This document shows positions 1 through 11,081 of a DNA stretch of 64,000 nucleotides, one piece after another. The DNA is taken from positions 47,899,910 through 47,963,909 of the forward strand of contig CM055320.2 of assembly GCA_029255685.2 (NCBI GenBank), given 5' to 3'. The translations under genes and the position numbers were made by a program. The stretch comes from Silene conica. Taxonomy: Eukaryota > Streptophyta > Magnoliopsida > Caryophyllales > Caryophyllaceae. Below the pieces are notes generated by a model that had not been told where the DNA came from, did not search any database, and saw only the letters and a program-made list of their open reading frames with translations. The stretch's first letter is position 1, and each line of letters opens with the position of its first letter.

Positions 1-3000
1 CTGGAGTTATAACTACTGACCGGAATTATCTACCATAGATACCTTCCGAGCGTGGCCACGCATTTTTAGTTATTATTCTCCTCGAGTGGCCTAGAGATAT
101 TTCTCAACCCTGACAAGGGGTGGACAATTCCTAATCGACTTATTTCTTCCGGCTGGCCATCATCCATCATAACCCAAAATATATCCTTATAAACCCCAGT
201 TACGAAGGTGTTAGGACATAAATCAAAGTTAATCTGAAAACTATGCCACCTCAGAGAACAGTCATTAGTCCAAGAACTGACTCATGTGAAACACGATAGA
301 TGCTCCCGCCACGACCAGGCAGTCTTTTAATAAGAGTACGCCAGAGCTCTATCAGCGGTCATTAGCCCGGCAATGTGTCTTAACATGTCTATGCCTAGGT
401 GATCGATTAGTCATCTCGTATGACTCTATGGCAATTGAACTCACCATCAATCGCATCACACATCCGGTTGCATTGAGATGTCACCTCACTTAAGCAACTA
501 GGGGCGAGGTCATGATAATTCAATTCACTTTAATGGGGTTCAATATGGTCTTACCATCCCATTTGAATTTTACTTGACCTTTCGTGAGTTTATCAATAAC
601 TCAAACAATTAGTGGATTACACCATCCAAGTGGTCAACCTTTGAACACCATTTAATTTACGATAAGCTTTAGTGCCTTTCGTTTAAATCCCTTAAAATTG
701 TAATTATCTTCATTTTGAGTAAACCAGGTTTACCACGGTTCGTGCGAGCGTTCACCTTGTGGATCATATCCATATATGCTCTTCATTCTGAAGGAGACAA
801 GTCATTCTCATGACTAGCGAATAAGATTATGTGCATTGTGTAACTCCCAGCCACTGCAATGCCTTTACATAATTTGTGAACATACACATTTTGTTGAATC
901 TTGTGATGACCATGTAGTTAAAATACAAGTCATTGAGATGCATAGTCAATGAATGTAAGCCAAAGATTATCAAAAATCTTTGCTTGGCATCTTGGAACTT
1001 GAGTCGTTGCAAACCTTTTACCATAAAACTAAGTTATCTTCCAAAATCTTAAATTTGTCTTTCATCTTCATTGGAGAATACTTTGACGGTTGATCAAGGT
1101 TTAATCATTGGTTTAACACTTGCTCAACAGGTTATCCTGCAAGCGGCGCGCATCCACTTTACACGATTACACTAATGGCGGAAACATTAGCAATTTAAAC
1201 GTGTAAACGATAGTACTTAAGGTTCGATAAATTTCCATGATCCCATCATGGCTATACTATCTTCATCTCCATGAACAACCTTAACACTAATAACAAGATG
1301 TCTTTTATAATCTTAACTAAACATCCCATGTTTAATTAGATTTAATTCTTATCAATATGTCATCTAGAACCAAAACTCATGTACCTTTTACAAGTATCAA
1401 TGCTTCATTCCAAACGAGCAATGAGTTGTTTTAGATAACGTTTGCTCCCACTAAACTCTTGTTCTTGCCTGATTCTGAAGATCCCGAAGTCATACCCATG
1501 ACTCAATAGCTTCAAATCCTGGAGCGAGAACTCCCACTGAACTTTACACTTAACCGTAAATCATAAAGCTCCCACTCAATTCAATGTTCCCTAACATTTA
1601 ATGAACTGAAATGGTTGGGACTAAACCATATGTGCTAATAGTCATATCCTTTTCAAATACCCTTTTGAAAAGCAGTTATTGAGTTTACTGAATTCATTCT
1701 CAATGAATTACTTTACTACTTTCATCAAAGTTACCCTTAACTTTGCAGATTGCAGACATCCATATGTCAGCTTATGCTTCTCTCAACAAATCTTATTTAT
1801 CAACATGTATATCTTATAAATTTCATGGGTTTTAGAATTTGCATTGGCATATTTAGATCACCATCTGAATCCAAGAACCCTTTCTTGAGCCTTTGCAAAA
1901 TCTCTTGAATAATTTTCTTCGAGTGTCCTCCCGTAGTTTTTATAAGAGTCTTTTCTTATGGTGTATAATTTTGTGTGTGGGAACTTTCAGTTCCCCACAT
2001 TTATCTTATCTTATACTGTACGAGGACTCTATCATGGATCTTATCCATGTATAGAATTTTTCCTTACAAACTTCAAGAATTTATTCTTGAAGTATCCCCC
2101 AGGGCCAGGGCCGTTGGTATATAAGGCGTAGATTTTTACCAAACCGTAGATCTTATCCACAACCTATGGGCCTATCCACAACTTTTGGGATGATAAGGCG
2201 TAGAATCTCATCCACAGCCTAATCTACCTTTTAAAATCATAAGGCGTAGATTATCTCAATCGTAGATCCTATCCACAATTTAATCTACCTTCTAAATCTC
2301 TTACACAACCAAAACACAATAAATCCTACTATTCACTAATAGATCATATCCATTGTGCTAATGAAAATCATATGCTATTTGTGGCCTTTTCAAATTTCTC
2401 CCACTCTATCTTTGTAATAATAATCTCATTTTATTACCAAAGATAGCCATTAATGCCACAAGCAATGACTTTGATGTTGGTTTGTGTACCCTTATGATTT
2501 ATCACAGAAATTATTCGTTTAAAGCTTAGATAGTTTTGGATGGTTGATAACTTTTCCTCTTAATTGAGTTCTATACTTAATTTTATTTTGATTTGATTTG
2601 AATTGGGTACCCCATACCTATTCGGTTTCAATGGTTATACATTGAAATGTGATAATCAATTCTATTTTATGTTTAAGATTTGCAAGTGTATGTTAAACTA
2701 AACAAGAACATAATTATAAAACCGATAGTGACTTGGGTTGAAAGCCAAGTTACTATATTATCCAAAATACAACCAATTTGTTCATGGATTTCCCTTTCCT
2801 TGTCCAACAAGGAAATAAAACACAAGCTTTAAATTGTTCATACAACACTTGAAATACTAGCAAAATAAGTGAAAAACAAAGCTCCTTGATCATCCGAGTG
2901 GAGCTACTCTTAGTTCCCTTGATCTATCAAGCTTGTTTCTCCTTTCCCTTATCTTTGCTTTCATGCCCTAATTCAAGTAAGAAGAGCATTCACATCACAA

Positions 3001-3026
3001 CTTGTATCATAATACATAAGTTGAGA
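1..3026 (-). other. E1 non-coding 3' region
   Basis: Three kilobases downstream of the E1 gag stop (minus strand). No long reading frame and no pol motif is visible in either strand. Parts resemble the 3' region of E3 and, more weakly, that of E4, so this is the region that normally separates the coding part from the 3' LTR, kept after loss of pol. The stretch about 2095-2290 repeats the phrase for 'ggcgtagat..ttatccacaa' several times, a short degenerate internal repeat. Confidence 0.6.
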
Positions 3027-3935
3027 TTAACATAAAATTGGGATAGTTATCGTACCAACTGGAAGAATTTTACCAGCTTTGAGATCGCTGAGATCCTTGG
3101 AACAGTTCCTCTTCCAATGTCCTTTGCCATTGCAGTAAAAGCATTTGGCCCCTTGATGAGGGCTCTTCTTGGAATTGGAGGTGCTTGCCTCAGAAGACAC
3201 TTTCTTTGAACCCTTGGAAGGGTGCTTCCCCTTTGCCTTACCCTTCCTTTTGAACTTTCCTTTGCTCTTAACATTAATGTTGAGCACATCCTTAGGGGCA
3301 CTAACATTTAGGCCCATATCCCTTTCTGCTTGCACGATCATATTGTGCAATTCATCGAGAGAGATGTCTTGGTTCCTCATGTTGAAATTCACCCGGAATT
3401 GTACATAAGTTTTCACCTTAGACAAGGAGTGGAGGATTCTGTCAATCACTAGTTCTTTAGGAATGTCCAATTGATTCATCCTTAGGGTTTCTACATACTC
3501 AATTAACTTGAGCACATGTGGGCTAGCCTTTTGCCCCTCCTTAAGGTTGAGATCAAAGAAAGCCGATGCCGCCTCGTATTGGACAATTCTCGAAGCCTTT
3601 GAGAACATTGTCACAAGCCTGAAGAAGATCTCATAGGCCGTGCCAATCTTTATGGCACTCCTTTGGAGTTCCGGCTCCATCGAGAAGATCAAAACATTTT
3701 TGATTGCCGCAGACTCCTTCTGATAAGTATCATAGGGTCGTCTTGCTGCGGCGGTGGCATTTTCTGCAGGTTCAGGAGGTGATTCTTCAATGAGGAATTC
3801 GGTCTTACCGTCTCCCTCTGCCGCTAACAATAGTTGGGCATCCCAATCGGCAAAGTTCGCCCCATTCTTTTCTAGCTTACAACGATCCATGAAGGAACGT
3901 AACCATGAAGTGTTTGTAGTAGTGGAAGTAGTCAT
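3027..3935 (-). CDS. Copia-type gag polyprotein of E1 (302 aa, intact)
   Basis: This is the capsid/nucleocapsid protein of a Ty1/copia retrotransposon; it would package element RNA into cytoplasmic virus-like particles. The N-terminal two thirds resemble the plant copia gag domain (UBN2-like), with the family-like phrases AIKNVLIFSMEP and DRILHSL. A Lys/Gly-rich linker (about 222-262) follows, then one CCHC zinc knuckle at residues 265-278 (CFYCNGKGHWKRNC, positions 3102-3143). The frame ends 24 residues after the knuckle, shortly after AGKILPVGT. In E4 the equivalent point runs straight into protease, so the stop here removes all of pol. The frame has no breaks. The start chosen is the first ATG and gives homology from the first residues to both E3 and E4 gag. 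Confidence 0.88.
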   Translation of the reverse strand: MTTSTTTNTSWLRSFMDRCKLEKNGANFADWDAQLLLAAEGDGKTEFLIEESPPEPAENATAAARRPYDTYQKESAAIKNVLIFSMEPELQRSAIKIGTAYEIFFRLVTMFSKASRIVQYEAASAFFDLNLKEGQKASPHVLKLIEYVETLRMNQLDIPKELVIDRILHSLSKVKTYVQFRVNFNMRNQDISLDELHNMIVQAERDMGLNVSAPKDVLNINVKSKGKFKRKGKAKGKHPSKGSKKVSSEASTSNSKKSPHQGAKCFYCNGKGHWKRNCSKDLSDLKAGKILPVGTITIPILC

Positions 3936-4573
3936 GATTGATATTGATACGAAGACTACAAAATTTTAAACATATGAAGAAATTAAATGCTAATCGTTTT
4001 AATTTTCATTTTTAACTTGTAAACATATTTACTAAGTTGATGCATCTATAAAATGACCTCTATCCAATTTTAATAATGATTCCAAGACCCAACCCATACT
4101 ATCGAAATCGTGAACCACTGGAACTCCGACCCAATGATATGCTTTGGTGGGTTAAAATAAACCGGTTCTACCCTAGAACACTTGGTTGATGACAAATCAT
4201 AATTTATACATCTTAGCCCGGAACACATTGACCACTGGTCCTCTACACTTCCGTTGATTACAAACCAAATTTCAAATGCATCGGAATGCGATCCGCCCAC
4301 TGGACTGAATCCACCCCATCGCCCCACTTATCCTACGTAATGAGGTTCGTACTGCCCACTGGACTAGCACCACCCCAAGAAATAGAAGCTCATGGGTTCT
4401 ACTATTTGGTAAGGCTAATCCTCAATTGTTTTGTTTAATATAGAGGTCTTGTCAATTTATTATCTATCTCCTTTAAGCGAATTAAATTGGTGAACTCGAT
4501 AATTATAATTGACAAGGTCGTTTATAACGATCTAAACTAATATGCATGTTTATGGCGATTTGGCAATGCATGC
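3936..4573 (-). other. E1 leader, gag-proximal part
   Basis: Untranslated leader between the E1 gag start and the E2 insertion. It matches the E3 leader around 47530-48100 in reverse complement. The last five bases, CATGC at 4569-4573, are one copy of the E2 target-site duplication. Confidence 0.6.
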
Positions 4574-6114
4574 TGATGCCCGTCGTTGAGGGTACCAAAG
4601 ATAAATTTATAATTCCTAACTTTAACAATAGATAGTGAAAGTCAGGGTCGAACCACAAGGAGGTGGGGAATGTTTATTGTTTGATGTTAATGTTTTAAAG
4701 GTAACAAATTTGGGGGTTTGATTGGTTGATTACTAAGTCTAAAGTAAAGATAAAAATAAAACAAGAAAATAAAGATGAGATTAAAACTATATAAAAGGGA
4801 TGCTAGGATGTTTGGGTAATAAATAGCTAAGGTAAAATAAATCCTAAGGTCAACATGTATTGCAGTCGCGTAAGGGGGCGTAACATATCTTTTTAAGTCT
4901 ATGCTACCTAATAGCTCCTTTCGGCCTATGCTATTAGTTCCTAGGTCTCACAATTATTGGGTGTCAACAATAAGGGTGATTCCTAAATTCCAGGTCACAT
5001 ACCTTTCAGCCTTGAGTAACCTATCCGTCTTAAGGTGTAAACCAATGCCTTTCCCGTATCTTTCAATCTTGGGTAGGTCATTACTAACATCCTACAAATC
5101 TCCTTATGGTCTCATTGCAGGATATTATAATTAACAAGAAAAGACGAAATAAGAAAACATACGTTGGTGGTCGACCGACCGGCTACTCCAGTCGGCCGAC
5201 CACGGCCTCGGTCGACCGACCAGCTATTCCAGTCGGCCGACCGTGGTCCTGCTACAAGTCGGTCTTTCGAATTCTATTTACCTACGCATATTCATCCCCT
5301 ACATCCTAACATATGAAAATTAGCTACTCATGGTTGTTAAGATGATTATGAAATTGAGAATAAACATGGAGAACATAGTAAATAATCTAAACATGCAAGA
5401 TTCAATAAAGCTTGGGATTCTAACTTAACAATTATAATAAAAATAAGAACTATAATAAAAAGCTAGATTAAAAGAGTAATTACCACAATTGGAATTGGGG
5501 CAGAAAGAAACTAACTTTATTGAATGCTTGAGAATTATTGAAAGATTACAAAACTAAACCTGATAAAACTTGATACTGAAAGATTCGATGCAAAACTTGA
5601 TTATCAAGATCTAAGATCTAAGATATCTAAACCCTAGCTACAAGATTAGCTTATATAGGGTAAGAGATTAGAGTTTCCTAAAGACTCTAATTCTAGTTTA
5701 TTTCCGAAAAGAATCGATTGGGCTTCTGTTGTGGTCGGTCGACCTACTATTCGGGTCGGTAGACCGCTTCCTGTTGGGCTTCTTTTATTTCCGGCATTCC
5801 TTGAAATTTGGGCTTAGTTAAAATTCAAGACTGGTCGGTCGACCGCCTCTGTACGGAAATCTTCGGATTTCTCTTGTTTTGACTTTTGGCACTTGACTTT
5901 GACTCCAATTGACTTTCCATTTATTCCTCAATTAAGCAAAAGACTCGAGGATACGAATTTGGTGCTAAATCGTCTCTTTTCCGCATAAATCTGCAAAAGT
6001 GCATAAAAACACGAAAGTACACAATTTGTGGGAAATAGAGGCTAAAACATAGTAAATGAGCGACCAAATACGTGTAAAAATAGATGTAAAACATCATAAA
6101 ATAGACACGTATCA
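4574..6114 (-). repeat. E2 3' LTR (1541 bp)
   Basis: Bounded by TG...CA and by the CATGC target duplication on its left. Pairs with 11082-12643. It contains a quartet of GGTCGGYCGACC-type palindromes at about 5169-5245, a pair at about 5735-5765 and one at about 5832. It lacks 21 bp that the other LTR has, which removes one palindrome of a pair. Confidence 0.93.
5648..5662 (-). promoter_or_regulatory. TATA box in E2 3' LTR
   Basis: The minus strand reads CCCTATATAAGC here. E5 has CCCTATATAAAC at the equivalent LTR place (60549-60560), which supports a real Pol II promoter core. The E2 5' LTR copy is at about 12160-12172. Confidence 0.55.
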
Positions 6115-6130
6115 AATTCCCCAAACCAAA
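6115..6130 (-). other. E2 polypurine tract
   Basis: Directly abuts the 3' LTR. The minus strand reads a purine-rich GGTTTGGGGAATT, the expected plus-strand primer for reverse transcription. Confidence 0.65.
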
Positions 6131-8101
6131 CCCTTGCTTGCCCTCAAGCAAGAAATAGACTCGATCCTAACTAATGGAACGATTTCAAACTCAGAGCGAA
6201 ATTTACATGTCAGTCTAAACCAATACCAAGAACAAAATGAGATAATATTCAAATCATGCAAACGAGTTATGGTGTCGTCAAACTTGCAACACTAGAGACT
6301 ATAGAGACTTTATACCATGGACTCTCGCGGTGCGCTCGAGACACTCATGAAGCAAAGGGTGAGTATATGTAAAAGATAGAAAGAAGTAATTTTGTAGAGA
6401 CACTCACCTAACTGCGACCCATGAAAACATGCCTCCAATCTAACATGAACAGGAATTCTACAACTTTGTATAACAATCTCATTTAAGTGACCTAGATACA
6501 TGCAAATGAGGTACGAAAGGTATGTGGGGTTAAAGGTAAAAGTGGTTAAGATGTTTTTGGATTTGTGGGGTTAGTAGCCAAGCTAGTAAAACCGATTCCC
6601 AACAACATATTTCACAACTTTTTTTGATATTAAGAAAGTGCTCTTTTGTAGCACAACTCTCACATTTGAATATAAGAAAGGACTCCCAAATATTTTTGAA
6701 TGAAGTACGGGAGTGATAACATATAAAAGAAAGGGATTTTGGAACGATTTTTGAATCTGATGATGTCAGGTGGTCGGCCGACCCATGAAGGAGGTCGGTC
6801 GACTGGCTTCCTGTAAGTTTTGATTTTTTTTCGTTTTTCTTTTCTTTCTTTCTTTTCTGAATTTTTTTTTTTTCTGTTCTTGTTCTTTTCTTTCTTTTCT
6901 CTTTTTGCTCATGATAGCATACAAACCAAGATGCCTCAAAAAATAAACCAAAGACCACAAATACTAGCTTGGAAGGGTAGGCTAAGTATGGGATGTAGTT
7001 TTGGGGGAATAAAAAGGCAATTTTGGCTATGTGAAGCTTATGGGTAAATATGAGAAAAGGGATCCCAAATGCACGTATCAAGACTCACAAAACGAGAAAG
7101 TAAAACAAGTATATAGCAATTCAAGCTCATGTTTATGCATATTGATGTAACATGTTCCAAGGGGAGTACTACTCACATCCTAGACAACTGGTTTAAGAAT
7201 GAAACCAGGAAATAAGCTCTAAACCTTAGAATGTATAGTAGGTTGCCAAGGTATAAGTCAAGTCTCAAGATATGCAAGTTGACAAAAACTCGTAGATATG
7301 CGAAAGACTCTCATACTAAAACAAGTTGACAAGGCAAGGTAAAGGCATAAACATGTAGGATAGCTAAATCATCCTTGAAATACTTTCGTTCCGACTCGAC
7401 CTATATGCTAAAATAAACGTGCATTTTTTTTGGAATTTTTGAATTTTTTCATCTTTTTGTACTTTTTCTTTTGTATAGGTAAGGAAAATAAAGAAAAGAA
7501 CAATGCAAGACAGAAATGCAATAAACGTGTGACAAAATGCAATGCATGTAACACGAAACCATTCCCCAAACCAACCCGCACAATGTCCCCATTGTGCATT
7601 AGCCTAAGTAAAGGTTTTAGAAAATTAAAAGATAAATGCAAGTAAAAAAAAACTTAAGGAAAAACTGGAAAGAACTCACTGGGTAAAAAGATGTATGAGA
7701 AAAACCTCCCCAAACCAGCGTAAGCTGGGAGGTTTTGGTGGTCAGCAGTGCCACTAAAGTACCAAAGACGATTTCATGATTTCCAAGGAAGAAAAACGAA
7801 AGACTGCAGCGGACAGTAGGTCGACCGACCGGCTAAACGGGTCGATCGACCTCCTGTGAACATCGGAAAAATCTGCGATACAGCGCCTCTGGTCGACCGA
7901 CCGATTTTTCTGGTCGGTCGACCAGCTGAGTCCTGGAGGTCTTCTTTTCTTCAGAAATCCTGAAAAAGAAAGAAAAAAATGCGCGCCCAACAATGCGCGA
8001 GATGCCAAAACGATTCTTAAAGTCTTAACTACTAGCAAGCCAAACTAAAAAGTCTCACACAACATAAAATAAATTGTCTTAAAACTGCAACTTAAAAACA
8101 A
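6131..8101 (-). other. E2 region after protease, no recognisable gene
   Basis: In full-length Athila elements the polymerase, integrase and env-like genes lie between protease and the 3' LTR; here only about 2 kb is left. I see no RT, RNase H or integrase motif. A 183-codon frame at 6530-7081 (minus) is dominated by a Lys/Glu-rich low-complexity stretch that reads a T-rich tract and is not convincing. Palindrome pairs of the GGTCGGTCGACC kind occur at about 6771-6802, 7818-7851 and 7890-7923. Confidence 0.6.
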
Positions 8102-9256
8102 CTATCCGTTAAAGATGCGGAAAATATCCGACCACGGCTTCTGACGGCATGCCGTAGTCTCCACAGTTTTTGCTTTAGTAGCAAAACACATCTTCTTTCC
8201 TCTGTCGTAAAGCATATGCGACGGTCTCTCTTCTTGAGCCTGCTTCCTCTTCTTTTTCTCCTCTCGATCCACGACGTCTGGATCCTCATCCTCTTCATAG
8301 CTTAAGCATCCCATTCCTCCTCTTTGGATGATGACTTCCTTCTCCTTGGGTTTCCCCAAACCAGTTCCTGCAATAGTCATAACAGAAGTGTCCTCCCTAT
8401 TGCTCCCAATCTGGGGCGGAGGTGTAAAAACAGATACAGGAACAGGTAATAAAGTGGGAGAAGTAGTGATGACCTCACACTTCTTCTCAGAAGTGATAGC
8501 ATTACACGTGATGGGGGTCATAGCATCCTTCTTCCTATAAGATAGGCCATAGATAATAGAATGTTTGCCTACTTTGAAGGTTAGAGTTCCAGTGCCTACA
8601 TCTATAATGGCACCTGCAGTGTGAAGAAAGGGTCTTCCTAGAATTATGGGTATATGGGCATCCTCTGGGATGTCCAAGACAACAAAGTCAACTGGGAAGA
8701 AAAACCTGTCTATACGCACAGGGATGTTTTCTAACACCCCTACGGGTTCCATAGATGTGCGATCTGCCATCTGGACGGTCATACTGGTCACTGCAAATTC
8801 GGTCATTCCTAGTTTTAAGGCAACGCTTAAGGGCATGACACTTATACTAGCACCTAAGTCGCATAGAGCCTTCTTAACTGGGAAGGTTCCTATATTACAG
8901 GGGACAGAAAAACTTCCAGGGTCCTCTAGTTTATAAGGGGCAATAACATGTGTTAAAAAACTAGATGACTCTTCAGTGAGGGCCACCGACTCAACCTTTT
9001 CTAGAGACCTCTTTCTTGACAAAAGTTGTCTCATGAATTTAAGATAGGAAGGAACTTGTTGAACTAATTCTAAAAATGGGACTTGAACATTTAATGAACG
9101 AATCACATCCTTAAATTTGTCAAAAGATACCTGATCCTTTGAAGGCACGAGTCTTTCTGGAAAAGGAGCAGCTGAAGATTCAGTATTTGCACCCCTTTTT
9201 AAAAATCTGGGGGTCTTGTCACCCCTGAAAAGGAAATCCCGTAAGTTATTCGGCAA
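8102..9256 (-). CDS. Athila-type retropepsin and C-terminal tail of gag-protease ORF
   Basis: This 384-codon frame is the downstream part of the E2 gag-protease protein. The retropepsin core has the active-site motif ALCDLGASISVMP (Asp at residue 133), the DLGA form common in Athila-type elements, and later the hydrophobic PIILGRPFL strand typical of these proteases. A charged tail rich in Glu/Lys/Arg follows (about 325-350) and the frame stops at 8102 without entering reverse transcriptase. It is in the same frame as the upstream gag segment (9332-10087), from which only one stop codon at 9332-9334 separates it, so the ATG at 9256 is probably not a natural start. E5 stays open across the same place. 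Confidence 0.85.
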   Translation of the reverse strand: MPNNLRDFLFRGDKTPRFLKRGANTESSAAPFPERLVPSKDQVSFDKFKDVIRSLNVQVPFLELVQQVPSYLKFMRQLLSRKRSLEKVESVALTEESSSFLTHVIAPYKLEDPGSFSVPCNIGTFPVKKALCDLGASISVMPLSVALKLGMTEFAVTSMTVQMADRTSMEPVGVLENIPVRIDRFFFPVDFVVLDIPEDAHIPIILGRPFLHTAGAIIDVGTGTLTFKVGKHSIIYGLSYRKKDAMTPITCNAITSEKKCEVITTSPTLLPVPVSVFTPPPQIGSNREDTSVMTIAGTGLGKPKEKEVIIQRGGMGCLSYEEDEDPDVVDREEKKKRKQAQEERPSHMLYDRGKKMCFATKAKTVETTACRQKPWSDIFRIFNG

Positions 9257-9331
9257 TTCTGGACGAAAGGGGACTTCAGGTTCTACTTCGGTGGTCGGTC
9301 GACCGGTATTATCGGTCGGTCGACCAGTCTT

Positions 9332-10959
9332 CTATTCAGGACAAATTTCCGGATCCTGCTCTGTGGTCGGTCGACCAGAAGCTTCGGTCGGTCGGCCGCC
9401 TTCGCTGCTACTCGCCTGTTTTTCTTTCTCAGCCCCCACTTTAGCTCCACTTCGCAGGGTTACGACGTTTAGAGTCTCCTTCTTCTGGCCCGGCTTGGTC
9501 GGAAGTTGACCCGGAGCCCTAGTATCATTCTTGCTCGCGAACTGAGCAATCTGGGACTCTAACATCTTCATCCCTGCCTCTCTAGCCTGTGACTCCTTCT
9601 GAACCAACCCGATAAGATTTTGGATAAGAGCATCTGTGTTGGGTGGTGGATTAGAAGGTGGTTGAGGGTTGAAAGGTGGTCTTTGGAAGTTTTGTTTATG
9701 TGGGGGTACATAAGTGGAATTTTGCTGAGGTTGCATTTGCTGTGGGTTTTGAACATTCTGGCTTGTCCACCTTAAGTTGGGATGGACATTGTTATTATTC
9801 GGATCATAGAAATTGTTCCCACGGTAATGCTGAAAAGCGGCACATGTTTCATTAGATGAAGTACAGAACTTTGACACATGCCCTTCTCCACCGCACCTCT
9901 CACAAGCAAAGGGTCCGTCCTGAACGGCGTTCACCTGGTATATTCCTCCCTTGCTTCCACTCCCTAGATCGAGCTTTCCTGCAGCCTCAAATTTTTCTAG
10001 CTTGGCTGTCAAGGCCTCAATTGCTGACAGGTTGTACTCAGATTTCCTCTGGTTTCCCCTAGAAGTACCATGCTCAGCGCGGTGCACAGCAACATCTTCT
10101 ATTAACTTGAGACCCTTAGTCTCTCCTGAATTATCTTGGAATCTCCCATTAGCTGCAGCATGTTGTCATCATAGAGACCATTGTAGAACTGGTTGCAAAG
10201 AAACCATTGTTCGAATCCATGATGTGGTATGGATCGAACAAGTCTCTTGAACCTGTCCCACGCCTCGCTAAAGTCTTCATTGGGACCTTGCTTGAAATTG
10301 GTAATCTGCGCTCTTAAGGCATTCGTCTTTGATGCAGAATAGTATTTCCTGTAGAATGCTAAGGCTAAGGTGTTCCAGTCTGTAACTCCCGCAGCAGTGC
10401 GGTCAAGATCTCTGTACCACTCTCTCGCAGAGTCCCTAAGGGAGAAGATAAACATGGTCTGTTTAATCTGGTCCTGCGTCACTCCTTCTGGGGGTGCTAT
10501 AGAACATATGTAATCTGTGAAGATTTCAATATGCTTAGCAGCATCCTCATTGGCCGAGCCTCCAAATTGGTTTCTTTCAACCATAGTAATGTAGGCGGGC
10601 TTGGCCTCGAATGGCTTCCCAGTACCTGCAGGTAAAGTGAACCCTTTGTATAGGTCCTTTGCCTGAGGCATGGAGTGACTGGCAATAGTGGCTTCTTCTG
10701 CCATATTATCTTCTTCTTTAGGAAAAACTGGAAAGTAGGTAAAAGGTGGTGTTTTTGGTGAAGGTGGATTGATGGGTGAATTTGGTTGTGAAGGTGGTGT
10801 TTTTGGTGAAGATGGTGGTAATTCGAATAAGCCTTCTTGAAATAAGGAAGATGGTGAGCCTCCTTCCTGATTTGCTAGAAGTTGCTTTCTTCTTTCTCTA
10901 AGAGTCCTCTCAATTTCGAGATCAAGTGGTAGGAGTTCTCCTTGAACTGACCTGCGCAT
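9332..10959 (-). pseudogene. Athila-like gag of E2, broken
   Basis: Gag starts at the ATG at 10959 (MRRSVQGELLPLDLE), followed by a Pro/Ser-rich region and the Ty3 gag core at about 10200-10600 (phrases such as REWYRDLDRTAAGVTDWN). A short deletion near 10160-10175, relative to E5, shifts the frame and stops it at 10102. The protein resumes in another frame at 10087 with the coiled segment LSAIEALTAKLEKFEAAGK and a CCHC knuckle (CERCGGEGHVSKFC, about 9885-9926). A Gln/Pro/Asn-rich linker and GRPT repeats written by the palindrome motif follow. A nonsense codon at 9332-9334 ends it. The product would be capsid plus nucleocapsid; this copy cannot make it whole. Confidence 0.85.
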
Positions 10960-11059
10960 AAGAGGAAACTACAAGAAAAAAGTGAGAGGGTTTAAGGAAC
11001 AAAAAGTTCCTTAAACAAAGAGAAACAAAAACAAAAAACAATAAACACTGGCGTCACCT
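10960..11059 (-). other. E2 short leader
   Basis: About 100 bp between primer site and gag ATG. The equivalent stretch of E5 (61651-61750) is nearly the same sequence. It holds a small inverted repeat made from AAGGAAC and GTTCCTT. Confidence 0.5.
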
Positions 11060-11076
11060 CCCCGGCAACGGCGCCA
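11060..11076 (-). other. E2 primer-binding site, tRNA-Asp type
   Basis: The minus strand reads TGGCGCCGTTGCCGGGG, complementary to the 3' end of plant tRNA-Asp(GTC), the usual primer of Athila-like elements. It lies five bases inside the 5' LTR. Confidence 0.85.
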
Positions 11077-11081
11077 AAATT

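Noticed and set aside
6530..7081. 183-codon minus-strand frame in the E2 3' region, where Athila elements can carry an env-like gene
   Set aside because: Dominated by a Lys/Glu run from a T-rich tract; no signal peptide plus transmembrane pattern or family phrase that I can defend, and no match seen in E5 within the window.
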